Below are positions 17,486 through 23,993 of a DNA stretch of 64,000 bases, in pieces. The position numbers and the translations under genes are program-made. This stretch comes from an uncultured Granulosicoccus sp. (GTDB taxonomy: Bacteria > Pseudomonadota > Gammaproteobacteria > Granulosicoccales > Granulosicoccaceae). The stretch lies in the NCBI GenBank assembly GCA_947499955.1, contig CANMQI010000024.1:17177-81176 (forward strand). Reading direction: 5' to 3'. The notes under the pieces are model-generated. The model saw nothing but the letters and a program-made list of their open reading frames with translations. It did no database searches and was not told where the DNA came from. Within the stretch, counting starts at the first letter, position 1. Each line of letters starts with the position of its first letter.

Positions 17486-18655
17486 TCAGACTCCGGCAAC
17501 CGGTGCGCTTTGCTTGCGAGCGGAGGCGGCTTTCAGCGTTTCCTTCAGTTCAGCCTCCATACTGGCCAACTGGACTTCAGCCTCGGCACGACGACGCTTG
17601 CCTTCATCGGCGATCTGCAGACTCTCTTCCACAGTGGCGATGAGGTTTTCATTCGCACGCCGCACAGCATTGACGTCGAAGACACCTCGTTCCAGTTCTT
17701 CGCGAACCGTCTTGTTGGCTGTTCGCAGGTTCTCGGCGTTTTTCTCCAGCAGTTCGTTGGTCAGATCACTCGCGGCTCTGACACTCTTCGCCGCTTCGGC
17801 CGAGCGAAAAATGGTTACGGCCTGAGCCAGTTGCTGGCGCCACAGTGGCACGGTGTTGACCAGCGTCGAATTGATCTTGTTGACCAGACCCTTGTCGTTC
17901 TCCTGAATGAGCCGGATGCTGGGCAAGCCCTGCATCGCTACCTGACGCGTGAGCCGCAAGTCGTGAATGCGACGCTCCAGATCGTCCCGTCCGCTGCGAA
18001 GATCACGCAGCTCCTGCGCCTGCAGCACATCATCGGCATTGGCGGCTTTCTCTTCTGCAGCCGGCACCATGTTGTCGTCGATGTGCTTCAGCTTCTGCTC
18101 ACCGGCCAGGATGTAGGCTTCCAGGTTATGAAAGTAATCCAGATTGGCGCCGTAGAGCTTGTCCAGTGACTTGATGTCACGCAACAGCAAGGTCTTGTGT
18201 TTTTCGAGGTCATCGGTCACCGCATCCACCTGACGTCGTACACCTTCGTACTGCTGGATGAACTTGGCGACAGGCGTCACACCACCGAACAGCTTTCTGA
18301 TCAAGCGCATCAGAAAGCCGGGGCGATTGTTGGGGTCGAAGTCTTCAACCTCGAAGCCACGCAGCACCGATACCATCTGGTTCAGGGAAGCACCGGCCGA
18401 GCCGAGGTCCTTGTTGCGCACACCTTCGAGCATGTTGTCGGAGATGCTGGTCAGCTCCTGCTGAGCCTTGCTACCGAAGAAGATGATCGAGTTGCTGTCG
18501 GTCAGATCGATCTCGTTCATCAGCTGGTCGATGCGGGCACGCTCTGCCGGCTCGACCTCTTCATAAGTCACGATGTCTTCTTTCAGATCCGGCAACAGCT
18601 CTGTGCCAGGCAGCATATCCAGTTCGCTGGCAACATCGGTGGTATTTGCAGGCAT
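17486..18655 (-). CDS. telA: TelA/YaaN family toxic-anion-resistance protein
   Basis: A soluble, largely helical protein of 389 residues of the TelA family, named for tellurite resistance. Visible family blocks are SIIFFGSKAQQELTSISDNM near residue 57, GFLMRLIRKLFGG near 115 and TVPLWRQQLAQAVTIFRS near 285. Long Arg/Glu-rich stretches (about 140-260 and 320-385) suggest coiled coils. The gene has a good ribosome site (GGAG, 6 bases before ATG). It follows xpaC after 113 bp, the same pairing as xpaC-yaaN in Bacillus. The molecular function is unsettled; envelope-stress and phage or antibiotic tolerance roles have been proposed for the family. Confidence 0.92.
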   Translation of the reverse strand: MPANTTDVASELDMLPGTELLPDLKEDIVTYEEVEPAERARIDQLMNEIDLTDSNSIIFFGSKAQQELTSISDNMLEGVRNKDLGSAGASLNQMVSVLRGFEVEDFDPNNRPGFLMRLIRKLFGGVTPVAKFIQQYEGVRRQVDAVTDDLEKHKTLLLRDIKSLDKLYGANLDYFHNLEAYILAGEQKLKHIDDNMVPAAEEKAANADDVLQAQELRDLRSGRDDLERRIHDLRLTRQVAMQGLPSIRLIQENDKGLVNKINSTLVNTVPLWRQQLAQAVTIFRSAEAAKSVRAASDLTNELLEKNAENLRTANKTVREELERGVFDVNAVRRANENLIATVEESLQIADEGKRRRAEAEVQLASMEAELKETLKAASARKQSAPVAGV

Positions 18656-18768
18656 CGTTAATCTCCGTCAATTGAATTCGGTATTGGGCCGCATACCGGT
18701 GTCAGCAGGTGCGGCAGTCTGATGTCATGATCCTCTACATTCAGCAGATTCCTGCTCAATGACCTGGC

Positions 18769-19617
18769 TCAGGTGACACCCTCTTTTTCGATCTGCATCT
18801 GCAGCACTTCGATAGTGACATCAAGGTCGGACAGGTTGTTTTCCCTGAGTTTCACTTGCTGTTCTGCAATCACGGTTTCGATCGTGGTCAGTACTCGTCG
18901 GAAGTTGTCTTCCAACGCATGTTGTTCGCCTTGCAGGTGAGTCTTGGCATAGCCTTCGGCAACCTGCTGGGCCCCATCGAGGTAGACCTTCAGAAATTTG
19001 CGAGCCCGCCGTGCATCGACCGGATCACTCTCGATGGTATCCAGAATCACCCGAGCCTCCTTGACGATACGGCGCAGCCTGTCCTTGAACTCGATATTGC
19101 TGATGCGGCGACTGGAACTCTCGATGCTCTGCAGGCGACCTTCGGCTTCATCCAGAAGCTCTATCAGCTCTTCGGTGGTAATGCCTATTGCGGCAATTTC
19201 CGGATCCTTGCGGGCAGGGTCGAAGTCATAATACAAGTAGCAACCGAGTAATACCGCCAGGGCCCAGAGTATGCTTTCCAGCAGGCCGTACTGATTGGAC
19301 ACGCCCAGCCACGAGACCAGAAACATGCCAACTGACACCAGTGCGGCACCAATCATCCGATACTGGATGGTACTGGCACGACGACGCAGACGACGCTTGC
19401 GGGCCTCGTTGTCCAGCCGGATTCCCTTGCGAATGAGCGTGGCGGCTGTCATGGCAAGCACGAAACCGGCACCGCGGGCGATTGCCTGCAGCGGGTTGCC
19501 GTCCATGAGTGCCAGGAAGGATGCCGGCAATAGCGGCAGGGCCAGTACGTACAGCAGGAATCCACGCCACAGAACCTTGGGCTTCGCGTTGGGATCGAGG
19601 CGGGTGACGGCTGCCAT
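18769..19617 (-). CDS. xpaC: XpaC family membrane protein
   Basis: A membrane protein of 282 residues matching the XpaC family (named 5-bromo-4-chloroindolyl phosphate hydrolysis protein; enzymatic activity is doubtful). Four hydrophobic segments lie in the first 130 residues, at about 16-34, 45-60, 86-104 and 112-130. The cytoplasmic C-terminal half is helical, beginning ITTEELIELLDEAEGRLQSI. XpaC and TelA are usual neighbours. The ATG lies two bases after the stop of a 28-residue peptide gene, so translation is probably coupled. It heads the XpaC-TelA-SPFH-zinc-ribbon set. Confidence 0.88.
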   Translation of the reverse strand: MAAVTRLDPNAKPKVLWRGFLLYVLALPLLPASFLALMDGNPLQAIARGAGFVLAMTAATLIRKGIRLDNEARKRRLRRRASTIQYRMIGAALVSVGMFLVSWLGVSNQYGLLESILWALAVLLGCYLYYDFDPARKDPEIAAIGITTEELIELLDEAEGRLQSIESSSRRISNIEFKDRLRRIVKEARVILDTIESDPVDARRARKFLKVYLDGAQQVAEGYAKTHLQGEQHALEDNFRRVLTTIETVIAEQQVKLRENNLSDLDVTIEVLQMQIEKEGVT

Positions 19618-19619
19618 GA

Positions 19620-19706
19620 TCAGTTCAGCAATGCCTGGCAGGAAACCATTCCAACCGCGATCAGCAAGATGAAGAAACCGATGACTCGTTGCAGTGCTTT
19701 GGGCAT
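19620..19706 (-). CDS. 28-residue membrane peptide coupled to xpaC
   Basis: A short frame encodes MPKALQRVIGFFILLIAVG followed by nine more residues (MVSCQALLN). It has a basic N-terminus, one hydrophobic segment of about 15 residues and a single Cys. It fills almost all of the space between tpm and xpaC and stops two bases before the xpaC ATG. Upstream bases include GAG at usable spacing. The layout, charge pattern and fit favour a real small membrane protein, either an XpaC partner or a leader that loads ribosomes on xpaC. There is no family evidence. Confidence 0.55.
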   Translation of the reverse strand: MPKALQRVIGFFILLIAVGMVSCQALLN

Positions 19707-19733
19707 GTCTTGTCGCTCAAGTAATTGACTTTT

Positions 19734-20405
19734 CTAGAGATTACGGGTCAGTACATAGACCCGTTCATCCAGCGTTTCAAGCCCCTTGTCAGCCAGATTG
19801 CCCAGTCGCTCGGGGCCACCGTAATGAGCCAGCTCGACAATATCGAAGTGATCACCCAGCAATTGGCGCACATTCTCTTCCGGTACGGAAAAAGGCGGAC
19901 CTTGCATGCGACCCTCATCGTAGGAGATGGCCAGCAACAGACCGCGAGTGCCCGATGACAACATATGGGCCAGATGAGTGGCGTATTGGTCACGCATATC
20001 GTGGTGCATGGCAATAAGCGCCGCGCGGTCATAGACGGCATTGCAGTGAGCCACATGCGCCGGGGTCAATGAGAAGTAGTCGCCTACGAGGATCTCTATA
20101 CCTTCGGCCTCAGCAGTTCCGGTAAAAACCAGAAACTCATCCCGCTCTTGCTGCTCGAATGGCAGGGCGTTATCGCTGAAGAAGGACGCCACGGCCTTTT
20201 CGCTGAGCTCGATACCCAGCACCGAATGTCCCTGACGGTGCAACCACAGCATATCCAGTGACTTGCCACACAGCGGTACGAATACGGTCTCGTCGCCGTT
20301 CAGGCCCAACTCCGGCCAATGGTGCTCCAGCCGCTTGTTGGCGCGTTCCTGATGGAATCCGATCTTGTTATCGGCCCATTTCTGGTGCCAGTAATCCGCC
20401 TGCAT
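19734..20405 (-). CDS. tpm: Thiopurine S-methyltransferase
   Basis: A SAM-dependent cytoplasmic methyltransferase of 223 residues, the usual bacterial TPMT length. It opens with the family hallmark DYWHQKWADNKIGFHQ. The SAM site is marked by VFVPLCGKSLDMLWLHRQGH and GIELSE, and EILVGDYFSL, AVYDRAALIAM and the C-terminal LTRNL are further family blocks. Family members methylate thiopurines, and bacterial ones methylate selenium and tellurium compounds. The nearby telA gene (tellurite-resistance family) makes a metalloid role tempting, but linkage is the only support. It starts 15 bp after the AddA-like gene. Confidence 0.95.
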   Translation of the reverse strand: MQADYWHQKWADNKIGFHQERANKRLEHHWPELGLNGDETVFVPLCGKSLDMLWLHRQGHSVLGIELSEKAVASFFSDNALPFEQQERDEFLVFTGTAEAEGIEILVGDYFSLTPAHVAHCNAVYDRAALIAMHHDMRDQYATHLAHMLSSGTRGLLLAISYDEGRMQGPPFSVPEENVRQLLGDHFDIVELAHYGGPERLGNLADKGLETLDERVYVLTRNL

Positions 20406-20420
20406 TGTCGCCCCTGTCAG

Positions 20421-23400
20421 TCAAGACTTCCCATCATCCGAAAGTGGCGGTTGCCACTCCCGCCATGCCTTAAGCAGTGGGAAGTACAAACCCACGCGAA
20501 TCGGACGTCCATCCATGCGGCTGATGATATCAGCATAGCGGTTGAGCTGAGGAGCATAGCGGTTCTGTTCATTGTCAAGAAACGTTTCAAGCTGGCCACC
20601 CTGATGGCTCCCGGTCTTGAAGTCCACAATCCAGCGCGTCCCCTCCCCATCCACAAATGTACGGTCAATCACCACCTGCCGAACCTCCCGATCCCAGACA
20701 CCCATCTCTCCAGAAGACTGGACACCCATATCTTCCACCACGCTCAGAGCCCACTCAGATCGGGCTTCCGGGTGATTTGTCAGCACCCAGCGACCCCGCT
20801 CATCATCCAGCGTATTGCGCACGGCCTGTTGCACCGTATCGATGGCCTCCGGCAGCGATTCTTTCTGGACACCCATATTCTGAAGCTGCGTCCGGGCGAT
20901 ATCCGCCAGCGATGCAAGATTCACATCATCGAAACTATCGGCGCTACCGGCGAGCAGCTGTAACTGTTGATGCACGACAGTACCGATGTCTCGCGCAGTG
21001 CGCCCAGCCCAGGAGAATGTGAGCGAATCTGCTCTGGATTCTTCCTTTTTGGTCCTTTTACTCCAGTCAAAGCAGGCGAAAGTAGGTATTGAAGCCTGCA
21101 AAGGCAGTCGTTCCAGCAAGGGGGCCTTTACTGTCGCAGAGTCGCTCCCCGTGGCGGTACCCGTCTGTCCATGGGTGTCTGCTGATGGGTCACCCGTGGC
21201 GGGGCCGGTCTGTTCATGGGTGTCTGCTGATGGGGTAGCCGTAACTTCATGGGTGTCTGCTGGTTTTTGGGGATCCGGTTTGTGGGTGTCTGATGTTAGA
21301 AAGTCGGATTCGAACAGGGGCCAGAGGGGTTTGAGCAGGGAGGAGTTGATGGGTGTCTGGTAGTCGCCGGTGGTGGAGCGGGAGATGCGGGCGATGAGGT
21401 GGAGCTGGTGTTTGGCGCGGGTGCAGGCAACATAGAGCAGGCGGAGTTTTTCCTGTTCGTCGCAGCGCTCGCGGGCCTTGCGCACCAGGCGATTGATGCG
21501 GTCGCGGCGACCGGGCGGCAAGCCTGATTGCTCCAGCGGGGCCAGCAGCATCTGCGGTCGACCATCCAGCGTGCTTTCAAACCAGTTCAGCAACTGCGAG
21601 GTGTCCCCACGCGGCTGACGATCCAGTGCCGGCAGAATCACGGTATCGAACTCCAGCCCCTTTGCCTTGTGCAGGGTCATCACCTGGATGCGGCACTCCC
21701 CCTCATCGGCATTGGCCGCGTACAGCTTCTGCATGGTCTCGGCCAGAATGCTCTTGTCCCACAAGCGCCCCTCGGCCTCCAGCGCACCCAGACGCGCCAG
21801 CGCTCTTTCGGCGGCATCACGATCCACCGCATCCCGGCACACGGCCGGACCACCAAGCTGCAACCACAACGACTCCACCCAAGGCAGCAGTCGACTACGC
21901 GAGGCATGCCTCAAGGCCGGTTCCATCAGCGGCATGAATCGTTCGATCCGCTGCCGAGCGTCGTCCGACAATCGGGCCACACGTTCACTGTCACGCAGCA
22001 ACTCGATCACCGCCATGCGTGAGTCATCACAATCCATCAACACGTGCAGATCATTGAGTGTCAGCCCCACGAACGGTGAGCGCAGAATCGACAACCAGTG
22101 CAGCCGATCATGCGGATAACGCAGCGCCAGGCACAGCGAGATCAGGTCTCGCACCACACCGCGTTCACCGACCAGATCCATGTCGATGGACTCATAGGGA
22201 AGTGACCGGGCACGCAGCGCCTCGAAGATCTCGCCGGCCTGGGATCGTGTGCGCACCAGAATGGCAACCGTATGTGTCGGATCAATGGCCAGCGCATCGG
22301 CCGCCAGTGAGGCGACCTTCACCGCTTCATCAGCTCGCTCCTGATCGACCAGGCCGTGCAGTTGTACGCCGCCCGCGGTTTGCAGATGCGGTTCTGACCT
22401 TGAATAGGTAATGGCCCCACTGTCCACATCCGCACGCTTGGGGAAGATCGAGGAAAACGTGTCGTTCACCCACGTGATGACATCGGGGGCCGCACGAAAA
22501 TTGACCTTCAGGATCAGTGACTCCAGCCTCACCGGACCGACCCCCTTGTCACTGGCTTGACCGAACAGCGCGACATCGCCATCCCTGAAACGGTAGATGG
22601 ACTGCATCGGATCACCCACGGCGAAGAAGGTGCGCCCATCACCTTCGTCCCAACCGCTGACCAGTTGCCTGAACAGGCGAAACTGGGTCTGCGAGGTATC
22701 CTGAAACTCATCCACCAGAATATGCTTGAGCGACAGATCCATCGACAGCGCCAGATCCGTCGGCGCCTCTTCGGTACCCAACGCGCGCTGTGCCCGTTCC
22801 GACAACTCGGCAAAATCCACCACACCGCGTTCGGCAAACACCAACTGCAGCTCCAGCAACAGATCCGGTAACACCCGCAGCAATTGCGACAACAGATCCC
22901 ATTGTTCATCGGCGTAGCGCGGATACGGCAGACTGCACACTTCAATCAGCGCTTCGATGAACTCCGGACACAGCGCCACCCCCTCGAGCAAGTCCAGCAT
23001 CTGCTGCTTGTGAGACTCCAGTGCGGCGGCTTCCACGCCGCGCTTCTTCGCATCGGATTTCGCCGGAAACCCCTCCGCCCTGGTCACGCGCTTGCGCAGA
23101 CTCCCGCTCTTGGTCAGCAAGGCGGCTCCGATACAGCACCAGCGGTTGAGATCCTCGACCGAAGCTCCGGGAAGCTCCTCCATGTCCAGCCACCCCTGCA
23201 TGTCCCAGGGCAGTTCATCCAGATCCCCTTCTGCATCCTCCAGCATGAAGCTGCAAGCCAGCCGCAGACGTTCGGTCAGCGGCTCTTCCAGACCATCCGG
23301 GGTCAGCACACACAGGTTCTCCAGACGTGATTCGATCAACTGCCCCAGCATGCCCTCCAGATGCTCGCGCAAGGCATCGTGATCAACGTCATCGACATCA

Positions 23401-23993
23401 TAGACATAGCGCTTCCACTGATCACGGTTCGCCAGCAGCCCGGCCAGCAGCGAACGCACTTGCTCCAGGCGATTGCCCACCTGCAACATCACTCGGTCCA
23501 GCGAATCGATGTTGGATTCGATGAAACGTGCCGCCACTTCCCGGTACAGGGCGCTGGCATCCTCGACGATACCGGTAGGCGCCCCCAGAGCCGAGGTGAC
23601 CGGCAAACGATGCGCCAGTTGCGTTGCCAGTGAATCGATGGTTCGAAGGTTCAGACGCTGCGGGTTGCGTATCAGTTGCCATTGTCGCTCGGCATCGCGT
23701 TGCAATACCTCGCGCGCCAGATCCATGCCTTCCCGTTCATAGTCATTGGCAGCCGCCCTGCCACTGGCCGCCCTGATGAGCGTCTCCACCACACGCTGAC
23801 GCATCTCGCTGGCCGCCTTGCGAGTGAAGGTGATGGCCATGATCTCCTCTGGCTCATCCACGCTTTTCAGCAGCGTCAGTACCCGACGAGTCAGCAGTTC
23901 CGTCTTGCCGGAGCCTGCCGGTGCCTGCACGATGAAGGATTGCTCCGGGTCCAGCGCGCGCTGGCGAACATCCGCATCAATCGGCTGCTTCAT
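20421..23993 (-). CDS. AddA/RecB-like UvrD-family helicase-nuclease
   Basis: A DNA double-strand-break processing enzyme of 1190 residues. The N-terminus carries Walker A in QAPAGSGKTELLTRRV (about residue 24) and AITFTRKAASEMR. Other helicase motifs include ILVDEFQDTSQ, AVGDPMQSIYRFR, MTLHKAKGLEFDTVILP and LLYVACTRAK. The C-terminus is a PD-(D/E)XK nuclease with WIVDFKTGSH and a downstream Gln-Tyr pair. The linker between them (about residues 895-955) is built from repeated Asp-Thr-His segments, the product of the ATGGGTGTCTG element on the opposite strand. The ATG overlaps the stop of the AddB-like gene (ATGA). The two should act as a heterodimer. Confidence 0.93.
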   Translation of the reverse strand: MKQPIDADVRQRALDPEQSFIVQAPAGSGKTELLTRRVLTLLKSVDEPEEIMAITFTRKAASEMRQRVVETLIRAASGRAAANDYEREGMDLAREVLQRDAERQWQLIRNPQRLNLRTIDSLATQLAHRLPVTSALGAPTGIVEDASALYREVAARFIESNIDSLDRVMLQVGNRLEQVRSLLAGLLANRDQWKRYVYDVDDVDHDALREHLEGMLGQLIESRLENLCVLTPDGLEEPLTERLRLACSFMLEDAEGDLDELPWDMQGWLDMEELPGASVEDLNRWCCIGAALLTKSGSLRKRVTRAEGFPAKSDAKKRGVEAAALESHKQQMLDLLEGVALCPEFIEALIEVCSLPYPRYADEQWDLLSQLLRVLPDLLLELQLVFAERGVVDFAELSERAQRALGTEEAPTDLALSMDLSLKHILVDEFQDTSQTQFRLFRQLVSGWDEGDGRTFFAVGDPMQSIYRFRDGDVALFGQASDKGVGPVRLESLILKVNFRAAPDVITWVNDTFSSIFPKRADVDSGAITYSRSEPHLQTAGGVQLHGLVDQERADEAVKVASLAADALAIDPTHTVAILVRTRSQAGEIFEALRARSLPYESIDMDLVGERGVVRDLISLCLALRYPHDRLHWLSILRSPFVGLTLNDLHVLMDCDDSRMAVIELLRDSERVARLSDDARQRIERFMPLMEPALRHASRSRLLPWVESLWLQLGGPAVCRDAVDRDAAERALARLGALEAEGRLWDKSILAETMQKLYAANADEGECRIQVMTLHKAKGLEFDTVILPALDRQPRGDTSQLLNWFESTLDGRPQMLLAPLEQSGLPPGRRDRINRLVRKARERCDEQEKLRLLYVACTRAKHQLHLIARISRSTTGDYQTPINSSLLKPLWPLFESDFLTSDTHKPDPQKPADTHEVTATPSADTHEQTGPATGDPSADTHGQTGTATGSDSATVKAPLLERLPLQASIPTFACFDWSKRTKKEESRADSLTFSWAGRTARDIGTVVHQQLQLLAGSADSFDDVNLASLADIARTQLQNMGVQKESLPEAIDTVQQAVRNTLDDERGRWVLTNHPEARSEWALSVVEDMGVQSSGEMGVWDREVRQVVIDRTFVDGEGTRWIVDFKTGSHQGGQLETFLDNEQNRYAPQLNRYADIISRMDGRPIRVGLYFPLLKAWREWQPPLSDDGKS
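20695..20876 (-). repeat. Three ATGGGTGTCTG-type elements in the nuclease domain of the AddA-like gene
   Basis: Read on the gene strand, ATGGGTGTCTG is exact at 20695-20705, and ATGGGTGTCCA occurs at 20719-20729 and 20866-20876. They encode Met-Gly-Val-Trp/Gln within the nuclease domain. Orientation is opposite to the cluster at 21171-21359. Confidence 0.75.
21171..21359 (+). repeat. Cluster of ATGGGTGTCTG elements in the AddA-like linker
   Basis: Four exact copies of ATGGGTGTCTG start at 21171, 21216, 21249 and 21349, with one variant (G for A at the first base) at 21282. Several continue as CTGATGG. Read antisense they give the Asp-Thr-His repeats of the AddA-like interdomain linker. Confidence 0.85.
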
